From Lachnospiraceae bacterium (lineage in GTDB: Bacteria; Bacillota; Clostridia; Lachnospirales; Lachnospiraceae): a DNA stretch of 64,000 bases. Shown piece after piece: positions 29,113 through 37,150 of the stretch (positions are counted from its first letter, which is position 1; the number at the start of each line of letters is the position of its first letter). The notes beneath the pieces were generated by a model. The model was given only the letters and a program-made list of their open reading frames with translations, made no database searches and had not been told where the DNA came from. The stretch spans positions 1-64,000 of the forward strand of contig CAJTCY010000010.1 in NCBI GenBank assembly GCA_910575075.1, given 5' to 3'. A program made the position numbers and the translations under genes.

Positions 29113-29415
29113 CTAAAGCATTTGCAGGATTAAATAGTTTCTTTTTGCGCCCGGTCTGAGCATATTGTCAAACTCTCCGTAAACGTCCCAAAAATCCACC
29201 AATTCCTGCGTCAGCTGCCTTGACAGTTTCCTCGTTTGTTTCCCACTGTTAAAAATGTTGCCGATTAGCCCTCTGGCGCAGGGATATGCGCCCATTCTCT
29301 TTCGTATTTCGTCATTGCATTTTTCCAATGCCCTTAACACTGCCTGACGTGAGAAATCCCCATTCAAATTCTCCAAAAATAATTCAGACAAATAAGTATT
29401 TTTCTTCTTGTCCAC
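29113..29415 (-). CDS. Hypothetical small helical protein
   Basis: A 100-residue basic, helical protein (QAVLRALEKCNDEIRKRMG then GLIGNIFNSGKQTRKLSRQL). Not recognised. It is the first gene of the minus-strand run that diverges from the XRE regulator at 29531; the shared region contains the operator at 29451-29468, so it is a likely target of that regulator. GGAGGG upstream of the ATG is a good binding site. Confidence 0.5.
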   Translation of the reverse strand: MDKKKNTYLSELFLENLNGDFSRQAVLRALEKCNDEIRKRMGAYPCARGLIGNIFNSGKQTRKLSRQLTQELVDFWDVYGEFDNMLRPGAKRNYLILQML

Positions 29416-29450
29416 GGTTTACCCTCCTTAAGCTGATTTATTTTTGTTGG

Positions 29451-29468
29451 GGTTCCGAATATGGAACC
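29451..29468. promoter_or_regulatory. Operator copy 1 for the XRE regulators
   Basis: Perfect inverted repeat GGTTCC-GAATAT-GGAACC between the divergent genes at 29415 (minus) and 29531 (plus). An almost identical copy precedes the second regulator at 29751-29768. The repetition of both regulator and operator suggests autoregulation. Confidence 0.7.
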
Positions 29469-29530
29469 TTCCGACAACTAAATATTACTGCAATAATAAA
29501 AGAAAATCAAGGGAAAGAGTTCGACGGATT

Positions 29531-29743
29531 ATGATAAAGTTTGACAAACTATGGGAAAAGGCTGAAGCGAAAGGGATTTCAAATAATGCCCTCCATGAAA
29601 AATATAATATCAGTAAGGCGCAGCTTTCCAGATTGCGCCACAACGAAGGGGTGACAACTTGTACGGTTGACCGCCTTTGTAATATTTTAGAGTGCGATAT
29701 CAGCGATATTATGGAACATATACCAGATGATAATTTTTTTTAG
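29531..29743 (+). CDS. XRE-family regulator, copy 1
   Basis: A 70-residue DNA-binding protein consisting of little more than a Cro/C1-type helix-turn-helix: FDKLWEKAEAKGIS, then ALHEKYNISKAQLSRLRHN (recognition helix) and TVDRLCNILECDISDIMEHI. Small XRE repressors of this type control mobile-element genes. An in-frame upstream start at 29444 would place the operator inside the gene; the ATG at 29531 with AGGGAAAG upstream matches the paralogue at 29823. The last 24 residues are identical in both copies. Confidence 0.85.
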   Translation: MIKFDKLWEKAEAKGISNNALHEKYNISKAQLSRLRHNEGVTTCTVDRLCNILECDISDIMEHIPDDNFF

Positions 29744-29750
29744 CCTTTAT

Positions 29751-29768
29751 GGTTCCGAATGTGGAACC
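29751..29768. promoter_or_regulatory. Operator copy 2 for the XRE regulators
   Basis: Inverted repeat GGTTCC-GAATGT-GGAACC, one base different from the copy at 29451-29468 and only in the spacer. It begins 7 bases after the stop codon of the first XRE gene and lies about 55 bases before the second. Confidence 0.7.
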
Positions 29769-29822
29769 TTATAGCCTGCTTTTTTTCCTGCGATAATAGA
29801 AAAAAAGTAAAGAAGGGCTGAC

Positions 29823-30035
29823 ATGATTAAGTATGACAAACTTTGGGAGACGGCAGAAAAAAGGGGCATCACAAAATCAATGCTGACGAAAAAGTATAAT
29901 GTGAGCAAGGCTCAGCTTTACCGTTTAAGATACAATCAGCCGGTAAGCACGAATACGCTTGACCGCCTTTGTAATATTTTAGAGTGCGATATCAGCGATA
30001 TTATGGAACATATACCAGATGATAATTTCTTCTAA
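29823..30035 (+). CDS. XRE-family regulator, copy 2
   Basis: A 70-residue Cro/C1-type helix-turn-helix protein, paralogue of 29531-29743. The N-terminal two thirds have diverged, including the recognition helix (VSKAQLYRLRYNQPVSTN against ISKAQLSRLRHNEGVTTC), while the C-terminal third is identical. It carries its own operator upstream. A Cro/CI-like pair reading the same sites is possible. The stop codon starts a repeated hairpin sequence also found at 36548. Confidence 0.85.
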   Translation: MIKYDKLWETAEKRGITKSMLTKKYNVSKAQLYRLRYNQPVSTNTLDRLCNILECDISDIMEHIPDDNFF

Positions 30036-30110
30036 ATGGTAAATTTCTTGCTTATAATTATGGACAGGCGGATAAGCGATTTTTGTTTATCCGCCTTGAT
30101 TGCTATAAGA
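30033..30110 (+). repeat. Repeated hairpin element, copy A
   Basis: Starts at the stop codon of the second XRE gene with TAAATGGTAAATTTCTTG, contains a stem (30066-30075 with 30087-30096) and ends with CTTGATTGCTATAAGA. The same ends and a stem of similar placement occur at 36548-36625 behind the ABC exporter. The stem bases differ but stay paired. It probably also acts as a terminator. Confidence 0.6.
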
Positions 30111-30328
30111 CAGAACAATTTGTCTATCTAACATATTTTGCCATATAGGTATTTTGCAAAGATTTTTTGTTTATCAGATTATCTGACGTTTTCATAAATC
30201 ATTCGTGAACAGCAATAAATATTTCCCTAATAGCAACACAAGTAGGAACATTTCTATTGCCTGGCTATATAGTTTTTCAGATGCAGAAAGAGCAGGGGGT
30301 AATTTCTTCCCTCTGCCCAAATCTTTTC
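30111..30328. other. Non-coding, AT-rich stretch
   Basis: I see no gene or strong structure between the hairpin element and the convergent tnpV. Confidence 0.5.
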
Positions 30329-30703
30329 TTATGTGTAAATAAGCTCTTTATTTACAATCTCCCTTGCACAAGCCAATATGTTGTTCATCTTTCCTGTCCA
30401 TTCTAAGGCGTTTTCTGCCTTTAGCTGTTCCGTTATGCCCTGTGCCTGCTTCATGTCCTCTATGAGCCTGTGGGAGCATTCCTGTGCCTGTTCATTGATG
30501 TCGGCGAGGTAGGCGTTCAGTTTGCCACTTGTGAGAAGATTGGTGTATGTAATTTTGCGGTACTGCTTTAGATAGTCCAGATGCCGCTGTCCCCATATTC
30601 CTATTGCATGTTTTTCTTCGGTGGATACAGTCAAGCGTGGTATTAGATAATCTCCTTGCTGTTCATATTCGCCGCCTAATCTCTCAAAGATTGATTTTGC
30701 CAT
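30329..30703 (-). CDS. TnpV family transposon-encoded protein
   Basis: A 124-residue protein with the TnpV signature: MAKSIFERLGGEYEQQGDYL, IGIWGQRHLDYLKQ, YTNLLTSGKLNAYLADI and a closing EIVNKELIYT. TnpV occurs in Tn4451-like elements; its role is not established. An upstream in-frame ATG at 30745 is possible but GGAG before 30703 and family length favour 30703. Confidence 0.85.
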   Translation of the reverse strand: MAKSIFERLGGEYEQQGDYLIPRLTVSTEEKHAIGIWGQRHLDYLKQYRKITYTNLLTSGKLNAYLADINEQAQECSHRLIEDMKQAQGITEQLKAENALEWTGKMNNILACAREIVNKELIYT

Positions 30704-30834
30704 TTTGCAATTCCTCCGTATGATTTGAATTTTCCTACAATCCAATCATTCTGGCTGATTACGAAGTCTTTGGATTTAACATCCTTATAGAATGTCAACC
30801 TTGCATGGATATTTGACTTCCTTGAATTGTCCAT
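30676..30834 (-). CDS. Possible small protein overlapping tnpV
   Basis: A 52-residue frame (MDNSRKSNIHARLTFYKDVK then SKDFVISQNDWIVGK) whose end overlaps the tnpV start by 28 bases. No ribosome binding site is obvious. It is listed because a similar short peptide (KDFIISHIIKW) is encoded at about 37100-37130, which argues that it is a real small family or fragment. Confidence 0.35.
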   Translation of the reverse strand: MDNSRKSNIHARLTFYKDVKSKDFVISQNDWIVGKFKSYGGIAKWQNQSLRD

Positions 30835-31032
30835 TATTTTATCATTTTTTCTTGTGAATGGCAAGGCGGTATAGACTTGAGTCTCCAGAGTTTTTATATT
30901 AATGGCAGTGAATGCCGATTGACTTATCAGATATTATCTGTGAAAATTATTTTGAGATTTTTTTAAAAAAATTATGTTATTTTGTCACACAGGCAGATAT
31001 TTGTTGTCTAATTAAGTAGGAGGTAAAAATCT
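30835..31032. other. Probable right boundary of the mobilizable element
   Basis: About 200 bases without a gene between the element's last small frame and the host-like sigma factor. One end of the element should lie here, but no repeat matching 21387-21543 is clear. Confidence 0.35.
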
Positions 31033-31884
31033 ATGAATCAAAAAACAAATCAGGAATTGCAGGCTTTGGTTGATGAAGCCACGGCAGGGGATAAAAAAGC
31101 CCTTGAGACACTTGTTACAGGCGTACAGGAAATTGTATTTAATTTATCACTGCGCATGCTGGGTACATTTGCAGATGCGGAGGATGCCACACAGGACATA
31201 CTGTTGAAAATGATTACGCATTTATCCTCTTTCAGAGGTGAAAGCACCTTTACTACCTGGGTATTCCGAATTGCCGTTAATCATTTGAAAACTTACAAGA
31301 AGCATATGTTCGCTCACTATCCACTTAGTTTCGAGTATTATGGAGATGATATAGAAAATGCGAAACTTGAGGATATTCCAGATCTGACGCAGAATGTGGA
31401 GAAAGATATTTTGGCGGAGGAATTAAAGCTGTCCTGCACGAATGTCATGCTGCAGTGTCTTGATATGGAAAGCAGGTGCATTTTCATATTGGGAACGATG
31501 TTTCAGATTGACAGCCGTATTGCCGGGGATATTTTGGAGATGACGCCAGAAGCGTATCGTCAGAGACTTTCCAGAATACGAAGAAAAATGGCGGATTTTC
31601 TTCAGCAGTACTGCGGGGAATATGGAAGCGGCAGATGCAAATGCCATGACAGAGTCAATTATGCAATCCAAAGCCACAGGATAAACCCGCAGCAGCTCGA
31701 TTATACAGCTGCGAAGACAGCATCCATGGAGACAATGCTTGATGTAAAAAACGCTATGGAAGATATTGATGATTTATCACAGGATTTCTCATTCTGTAAA
31801 CCCTATCAATCACCCGAACACACAAAACATTTGATACAGGAATTTTTAGATTCCACACAGTTTTCTATTATAAAAAATTCGTAA
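31033..31884 (+). CDS. ECF-type RNA polymerase sigma factor with C-terminal extension
   Basis: A 283-residue sigma-70 family protein. Region 2 (about 25-95) has VFNLSLRMLGTFADAEDATQDILLKM and FTTWVFRIAVNHLKTYKK; region 4 (about 140-190) has ILGTMFQIDSRIAGDILEMTPEAYRQRLSRIRRKM. An extra 90 residues follow, starting with a Cys cluster (CGEYGSGRCKCHDRV), a feature of some ECF sigma factors that may bind metal or act as a built-in anti-sigma switch. AGGAGG precedes the ATG. It is followed by a DUF2461 gene after 14 bases; no separate anti-sigma gene is adjacent. Confidence 0.85.
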   Translation: MNQKTNQELQALVDEATAGDKKALETLVTGVQEIVFNLSLRMLGTFADAEDATQDILLKMITHLSSFRGESTFTTWVFRIAVNHLKTYKKHMFAHYPLSFEYYGDDIENAKLEDIPDLTQNVEKDILAEELKLSCTNVMLQCLDMESRCIFILGTMFQIDSRIAGDILEMTPEAYRQRLSRIRRKMADFLQQYCGEYGSGRCKCHDRVNYAIQSHRINPQQLDYTAAKTASMETMLDVKNAMEDIDDLSQDFSFCKPYQSPEHTKHLIQEFLDSTQFSIIKNS

Positions 31885-31898
31885 AGGAGTAATATTTT

Positions 31899-32582
31899 AT
31901 GAACATTTCAATCATTATGGACTACCTGTCAAATTTGAGCATGAACAATAACCGTGAATGGTATCATGCGAATAAGGAAGATTATAAAAAGGCAAACGCC
32001 GCATTTGAAGAGTTGTTACAGGCATTGATATTGGAGATTGGAAAGTTTGACGGAAGTATTTTACATAATAAACCCAAAGATCTTACGTTTAAGATTGTGA
32101 GAGATACTCGTTTCAGTCATGACAAATCACCGTATAATCCTGCTTTTCGTGCCCATATTTCTGCCAAAGGAAAATTGCCTGTTCCTGTTGGATATTACAT
32201 CATGATAAAGCCCGGAGATGAGTCTTTTCTGGGAGGCGGCTTGTTTGCGGATATGTTTAAGGACGCGACAGCAATGATACGGGATTACATTGTCAAGAAT
32301 GGCGAGGAATGGGAAAGAGTGATTCATGAGCCAGAGTTTGAAAAGTATTTTACGGTTCAGGGAACAGCGTTAAAGAAGGTTCCCGCGGGGTATGACAAAG
32401 AACATCCGCAGGCAGAATATCTAAAATTTAAAAGCTGGTATCTGGAATATCCGCTGAAGGATGAAGAACTGAAAGATGCAGATGTATTTCTTGCGAAAGC
32501 AGCAGAGTGTTTCCAGATCATGAAGCCTTTTAATGATTATCTCAATAAAGCGCTTGTGGATTTCCAGATGCCGTCAAGGTAG
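31899..32582 (+). CDS. DUF2461 (TIGR02453) family protein
   Basis: A 227-residue protein matching the DUF2461 family: LSNLSMNNNREWYHANKEDYKKA, KDLTFKIVRDTRFSHDKSPY, GKLPVPVGYYIMIKPGDES and FLGGGLFADMF. Function is unknown. It is co-transcribed with the sigma factor (14-base gap, AAAGGAG), so it may be part of that stress regulon or simply coupled to it. Confidence 0.9.
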   Translation: MNISIIMDYLSNLSMNNNREWYHANKEDYKKANAAFEELLQALILEIGKFDGSILHNKPKDLTFKIVRDTRFSHDKSPYNPAFRAHISAKGKLPVPVGYYIMIKPGDESFLGGGLFADMFKDATAMIRDYIVKNGEEWERVIHEPEFEKYFTVQGTALKKVPAGYDKEHPQAEYLKFKSWYLEYPLKDEELKDADVFLAKAAECFQIMKPFNDYLNKALVDFQMPSR

Positions 32583-32814
32583 GGATATATTTCGGAGAAA
32601 CAGCAGACAAATCTCTCCTAAAACCTCATGAATTGAATCGGCATATATGCTATATTAACAATATAAAAGAGCAACCGCCCCCAAGGTGGGTTGACTAATA
32701 TGGAAATGGAAATACCACCTCGTTATGATATGCCCCTTGTCAAGTAGACAAGTGAAATATCTAAAATTTAGTGTGGATGATGCCCGCATTTCGATTTGAA
32801 GTGTGGGTATTTTT

Positions 32815-33021
32815 CTATGTACACCATTTTTCTTTATATTTGGTTATCCGTTTGTTTTCAGCAATTGGATATTCTATTGGCATATCACAAGCCATTGCCT
32901 CCTGACGCACTTCTAATGGTGTCTTACAGTGGTATCTGTCCTGCGGACGTTCTTCGCTGTAAAAACGCAGGTAATCCTTAATGGCATATCTTAAGGATGC
33001 CAGAAATTGTCTATTAATCAT
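32815..33021 (-). pseudogene. IS3-family transposase C-terminal remnant
   Basis: A 68-codon frame with the end of an IS3/IS150-type DDE transposase: AIKDYLRFYSEERPQDRYHC then TPLEVRQEAM, the usual 'YY...RPQ...TP.E.R' tail. The catalytic core is missing, so it is a dead fragment. An IS-end-like palindrome lies about 60 bases past the stop. Confidence 0.7.
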
Positions 33022-33166
33022 ATCTGTTTTATATTACAGATCACAGCAAATAGTTTCAATGGTTTTGAATGTAAGAATATGACATTTGTCATGAGAATGA
33101 ATGACAATGAACACTGTTATCTGCCGTGCCAGTCTGCTAGAATGACAATGTAAATAGATGATAGAT

Positions 33167-33262
33167 TCGGTTGTCAAAAGGTGGTCAAAAATGATGTGGC
33201 AATTTGCACCTATTTGTGCAAATTGGCAATAAGCATTTGTAAAACTACCTTTTGACAACCGA
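33167..33262. repeat. Nested inverted repeat overlapping the exporter promoter
   Basis: Outer arms are a perfect 16-base inverted repeat, 33167-33182 and 33247-33262 (TCGGTTGTCAAAAGGT). Inside, 33198-33209 pairs with 33216-33227 with one mismatch. The right outer arm contains the -35 box of the promoter driving the exporter genes. Confidence 0.75.
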
Positions 33263-33279
33263 GTCCTATGATATACAAT
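33252..33279 (+). promoter_or_regulatory. Promoter of the ABC exporter operon
   Basis: TTGACA (33252-33257) and TACAAT (33274-33279) with a 16-base spacer, 20 bases before the GTG start. The -35 hexamer lies in the arm of an inverted repeat, so a regulator bound there would block it. Confidence 0.7.
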
Positions 33280-33298
33280 TAAGAAAGGAGAAAATCTT

Positions 33299-34249
33299 GT
33301 GACAAAGCATGTGATTGAGATAGAAAATCTGGTGAAAAGATATAAGGAGCTGGTAGCGCTGGATCATTTGAACCTTACAGTAGAAGAAGGAGAGGTGTTT
33401 GGGCTGCTGGGACCCAATGGTTCTGGAAAGACCACGGCGATCAGCTGTATTTTAGCGCTGCTGCAGTTTGACAAGGGAAGCGTGAAGGTATTTGGAAAAG
33501 AGATGCAGCCAGACAGCTATGACAGTAAAAAGCAGATTGGCGTAGTTCTCCAGAATGTGGCGGTGTTTGAGGAATTGACCGTACAGGAAAATATTGATTA
33601 TTTCTGCGGGCTTTATATTCGGGATAAAGAAGAACGGAAACGGTGCGTGGAGGAAGCGATTGTATTTTCAGGTTTGGAAGATTTCCGCAGATTTTATCCC
33701 AGGAAATTGTCAGGCGGGCTGCTGCGGAGGCTCAATATTGCCTGCGGGATTGCCCACAAACCCAAACTGATTATTCTGGATGAACCGACTGTGGCGGTGG
33801 ACCCCCAGAGCCGAAACAGGATTTTGGAAGGAATACAGAAGCTGAACCAGGAGGGGGCGACGATTATCTATACCTCCCACTATATGGAAGAGGTAGAACA
33901 GATTTGTACCCGCATTGCAATTCTGGATAAGGGCAGATGCGTGGCGATGGGAACGAAAGAGGAATTAAAAGCAATGATTAAGACTGGTGAAAAAATTCAC
34001 ATAGAAGTCTGGGAATTGAAAGCAGAGCAATTAGAGGATATTCGGAGACTGCATCATGTGTACCAGGTGGATTATCGGGAGGGTATGCTGGAAATCCGCT
34101 GCAGCGGCGGAAAGCATAACCTGATACATATCCTGGATTATATGACAAGGCAGGAAATCAGTTTCGGCAGGGTGTATGCAGAGCTGCCCACGCTGAATGA
34201 TGTGTTTTTGGAGATCACCGGCAAGGAATTGCGTGACTCAGCAGAATAG
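33299..34249 (+). CDS. ABC exporter ATP-binding protein
   Basis: A 316-residue ABC ATPase: Walker A GPNGSGKTT, Q-loop VVLQNVAVF, signature LSGGLLRRL, Walker B LIILDEPTVAVD and the switch His in YTSHYMEEVEQ. The C-terminal 90 residues form the accessory domain seen in DrrA/NatA-like exporters. The start is GTG behind AAGGAG. It couples to two ABC-2 permeases. Substrate is unknown; drug, lipid or peptide export is typical. Confidence 0.93.
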   Translation: MTKHVIEIENLVKRYKELVALDHLNLTVEEGEVFGLLGPNGSGKTTAISCILALLQFDKGSVKVFGKEMQPDSYDSKKQIGVVLQNVAVFEELTVQENIDYFCGLYIRDKEERKRCVEEAIVFSGLEDFRRFYPRKLSGGLLRRLNIACGIAHKPKLIILDEPTVAVDPQSRNRILEGIQKLNQEGATIIYTSHYMEEVEQICTRIAILDKGRCVAMGTKEELKAMIKTGEKIHIEVWELKAEQLEDIRRLHHVYQVDYREGMLEIRCSGGKHNLIHILDYMTRQEISFGRVYAELPTLNDVFLEITGKELRDSAE

Positions 34250-34260
34250 GAGGAAGAGAT

Positions 34261-35412
34261 ATGTTTTTCAGATTATATCTATATAGTATCAGACAGACTA
34301 CCCGCCAGAAACTGATTATGTTTTGGAGTCTGATTTTCCCGATTATTCTGGGTACATTGTTCCGGGCGGCTTTCGGGGAATTTTTAAATGAAGAGGTGAT
34401 TTTCCATCAGATTCCAGTAGCTTATGTGGCAGAAGAAGGAGCCAGTCCGGCATTTGCAGAGACTTTGAAATTTCTGGAAGAGGACAGTGAACTGGTGGAG
34501 GTTATTGCATCAGACAGCGGTGAAGCCAAAAAGCTTTTGAAAGAAGAAAAGGTGGAGGGCATTTATTACAGCAGGGAATCGGGAACGCAAGAGAGCGGAA
34601 ATATTACACTGACAGTGACGAAACAGGGGATGAACCAGAGTATTTTAAGTTCTATATTGGAGCAGTACCAGCGGGTGTTTCGTACCATGCACCAGATCAG
34701 CAGGGAAAATCCGGCAGGCATAAAAGAGGCTGCGCAGGTAATAAACCAGCAATGCCGGTATTTAAAAGAGGGAACTATCTCGGATACTCCGAAAAATGCT
34801 ATGACAGATTATTTCTATGCACTGATTGCTATGAATTGCCTGATGGGCGTCTCCATGGGACTGCAGATAGCAGTGGGTTTCAAGGCAAATTTGTCGGATC
34901 TTGCAGCCAGAAGAGTTGTCTCGGGAACCAGCCGTCTTGAGATGATACTGCCGGATTTGCTGGCAAAAATTACGGTTCAGTTTCTATGTACGGTGTTTGC
35001 AGTCTGTTATCTGATGTTTGCACTGAAAATTTCCCTGGGAGATAAATTTGGTTTTGTGCTGCTGACTACACTGGTGGGAAGCATTGTAGGAATTTTTATG
35101 GGATTTTTTATCGGGGCAGTCGGGACTTACAGAGAGAGTCTCAAAGAGGGCGTCTGCATTTGCAGTATGATGCTTTCAAGTTTCCTTGCGGGTCTGATGG
35201 TTGGAAACATGTATCGTTTTCTTGAGAATCATGCACCGATTGTCAACCGTATTAACCCGGCGTCGCTGATTGTAAAGGCGCTGTACAGTCTGAACATTTA
35301 TGAAGGGTATGACAGATATGCCCAGTGTATGGCCAGTCTGCTCGTGATTGCGGCAGTTTTAGGAACTGGTGCATTTGCAATGATAAGGAGGGAACGCTAT
35401 GCAAGTATTTAA
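34261..35412 (+). CDS. ABC-2 type permease, subunit 1
   Basis: A 383-residue ABC-2 permease: one N-terminal membrane helix (IMFWSLIFPIILGTLF), a large extracellular domain of about 170 residues, then five C-terminal helices, with the ABC-2 segment MGVSMGLQIAVGFKANLSD. Its last 14 bases overlap the next gene, so the two permeases are translationally coupled. Starts 11 bases after the ATPase stop with AGGAGGAAGAG. Confidence 0.9.
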   Translation: MFFRLYLYSIRQTTRQKLIMFWSLIFPIILGTLFRAAFGEFLNEEVIFHQIPVAYVAEEGASPAFAETLKFLEEDSELVEVIASDSGEAKKLLKEEKVEGIYYSRESGTQESGNITLTVTKQGMNQSILSSILEQYQRVFRTMHQISRENPAGIKEAAQVINQQCRYLKEGTISDTPKNAMTDYFYALIAMNCLMGVSMGLQIAVGFKANLSDLAARRVVSGTSRLEMILPDLLAKITVQFLCTVFAVCYLMFALKISLGDKFGFVLLTTLVGSIVGIFMGFFIGAVGTYRESLKEGVCICSMMLSSFLAGLMVGNMYRFLENHAPIVNRINPASLIVKALYSLNIYEGYDRYAQCMASLLVIAAVLGTGAFAMIRRERYASI

Positions 35413-36550
35413 AGTATTCTGTAAAGTGATGTACAAACATAAGTCACAATCTTTAATGTATATTGTTATTTATTTGCTGATAGCTATTGCAATGAGCCGG
35501 TCTGTACAGGAGAGCAAAGTGATGGAATTCTCCAAGGTATCTTTGAAAATTGCGGTGGAAAACCAGGATCAGGGAGAAGTGGGCGAGGGATTGGTCTCTT
35601 ATTTGAAAGAGCATAATCAGATCAAGGAGGTTCCAAAAGACCGGGAAGCCTTGAAAGATGCCATGTATTATCAGGAAATTGATTATGTCCTGTTAATACC
35701 AAAAGATTTTACAGAGCGGTTTGCAGCAGGGGAAGGAGAAGAACTTCTGGAAGGTACAGCAGTGCCGGGCAGCAGCACGGCTTCCCTGGTTGAAAATGAA
35801 ATACAGCAGTATCTGGACACGGCAAGTATGTATCTCAGAGCAGGAATGGAATCAGCAAGAGCGGTGGAATTGTCTGCAGAAGACATGCGGCAGGAAGCAG
35901 AAATTAACTTTCTGGAAAAAAGTGACAGCAAGCCTCTGCCGATCGGTTTCTATTTCTTTCAATATGTGCCGTACGTATTTCTGGTGGTTATGATATTGGG
36001 GCTGGGGGCTGTTATGAAAACCTTTCGTGATAAAGATCTCTCAGCCAGAAACAAGTGTTCCGCCATGTCTTTTTTTCAGCAGAATATCCAGATTATTTTG
36101 GGATGTATTCTGTTTACGCTGGCAGTATTCGCGGTTTTTATGGTGATGGCTCTGTGTCTGACCGGAAATTATATGTTTACTGTTAGAGGCGTATTAAGTG
36201 CTTTAAATGCACTCGTATTCAGTATTTGTGCGGCTAGTATTGCCTGGTTTTGCGTACAGTTTGCCCGCACGATGCCAGAATTGAATATTATGAGCAATGT
36301 GTTCAGTCTTTCTTTCAGTTTTCTGGGAGGCGTGTTTGTGGCGCTGGACCTGATGGGTGACGGCATGAAGCAGGCAGCAAAGTTTATTCCATCTTACTGG
36401 TATGTGATTGCGAACCGAGATATACAGAAGGCAGACAGTTTTGCAGGAGCCGGGAATATTTATCAGTGTTATCTGGTGGTCCTTCTGTTTGCGCTGGCAT
36501 TTTTCTCCGTTGGGCTTTTGGTGAACCGGATGAAGCTCCGTACGGTGTAA
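35399..36550 (+). CDS. ABC-2 type permease, subunit 2
   Basis: A 383-residue permease with the same plan as subunit 1: an early helix (SLMYIVIYLLIAIAM), an extracellular domain to about 175, then five helices. The two permeases are equal in length but clearly diverged, and should form a heterodimer with two copies of the ATPase. AAGGAGG lies before the start inside the preceding gene. Its stop codon begins the repeated hairpin element copy B. Confidence 0.9.
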   Translation: MQVFKVFCKVMYKHKSQSLMYIVIYLLIAIAMSRSVQESKVMEFSKVSLKIAVENQDQGEVGEGLVSYLKEHNQIKEVPKDREALKDAMYYQEIDYVLLIPKDFTERFAAGEGEELLEGTAVPGSSTASLVENEIQQYLDTASMYLRAGMESARAVELSAEDMRQEAEINFLEKSDSKPLPIGFYFFQYVPYVFLVVMILGLGAVMKTFRDKDLSARNKCSAMSFFQQNIQIILGCILFTLAVFAVFMVMALCLTGNYMFTVRGVLSALNALVFSICAASIAWFCVQFARTMPELNIMSNVFSLSFSFLGGVFVALDLMGDGMKQAAKFIPSYWYVIANRDIQKADSFAGAGNIYQCYLVVLLFALAFFSVGLLVNRMKLRTV

Positions 36551-36625
36551 ATGGTAAATTTCTTGTTTATATCAATGAAGAGTGGGATAAGCATTTTTAG
36601 CTTATCCCACTTGACTGCTATAAGG
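36548..36625 (+). repeat. Repeated hairpin element, copy B
   Basis: Begins at the permease stop codon with TAAATGGTAAATTTCTTG, holds a perfect 12-base stem (36581-36592 with 36600-36611) and ends in CTTGACTGCTATAAGG, matching copy A at 30033. The stem sequence differs from copy A (GTGGGATAAGC against GGCGGATAA) while base pairing is kept. Terminator function is likely. Confidence 0.6.
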
Positions 36626-36760
36626 CAAAGTTCTTTACTTATGTATTTTTATGCACATAACATACATTCATTCATATCATTCAATTTTCATATAGGTTTT
36701 CCGATTAGGAACATTATTTCCCAAAGTTTTACAATAAATGAAATAATAATTGTCCATTTT

Positions 36761-36919
36761 TTACGGCACATTCAGCAACCACCTCTTCTCCTCATCCATT
36801 TTTTCTAAATCTTCTTGTGTTATAATATCTTCTTCCAAAGCTATCTGTGTTAATTGCTGAATAGCAAGACTGGTATTTTCCTCTGTATCAACTAAAATCG
36901 AAAATGTAGGTTTCGTCAT
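36761..36919 (-). CDS. Small acidic hypothetical protein
   Basis: A 52-residue frame starting MTKPTFSILVDTEENTSLAI and continuing QQLTQIALEEDIITQEDLEK, behind a good AGAGGATG binding site. The composition and codon use look coding. No family recognised. It follows a broken EF-hand-like frame and the ImmA-like peptidase on the same strand and could be part of that small operon. Confidence 0.5.
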   Translation of the reverse strand: MTKPTFSILVDTEENTSLAIQQLTQIALEEDIITQEDLEKMDEEKRWLLNVP

Positions 36920-36932
36920 ATTTACATCCTCT

Positions 36933-37150
36933 TTACTCAATCCTTATTCCAAATAAATATGCAACTCGTTCAAATTTTTTTGCAGCCTGCGCAGATTCTG
37001 AACGATTTAATGTTCCATCATTATTATGGTCATATATTTTCGTAATTTCAATCAGTTTTTTTACTGCGGCATTTCTATCAAAGCATTCTTATGGATGCCA
37101 TTTAATAATGTGGCTGATTATAAAGTCTTTTCGTTTTAACTCTCTTGCGG
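36933..37150 (-). pseudogene. Broken small gene with EF-hand-like motif
   Basis: On the minus strand, one reading frame gives ELKRKDFIISHIIKWHP, an in-frame TAA (37089-37091), then ECFDRNAAVKKLIEI followed by IYDHNNDGTLNRSESAQAA and a stop at 36933. The D-x-N-x-D-G-x-L-x-x-x-E pattern is an EF-hand-like calcium loop. No start codon serves the second half, so it looks like one gene interrupted by a nonsense codon. Its start would overlap the end of the ImmA-like gene in another frame. Confidence 0.45.

Larger units (their letters stand above)
32583..33298. other. Intergenic region with IS remnant and exporter promoter
   Basis: About 700 bases. The left part has IS-end-like hairpins (CTTGTC-AAGTA-GACAAG near 32738-32754), the middle an IS3-type transposase fragment (32815-33021), and the right part the nested inverted repeat and promoter of the ABC exporter (33167-33279). 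Confidence 0.55.

Noticed and set aside
33034-33258. 74-codon minus-strand frame upstream of the exporter
   Set aside because: It crosses the nested inverted repeat and has no binding site or family resemblance.
36551-36808. 85-codon plus-strand frame after the exporter
   Set aside because: It starts within the repeated hairpin element and overlaps a better small gene on the minus strand.
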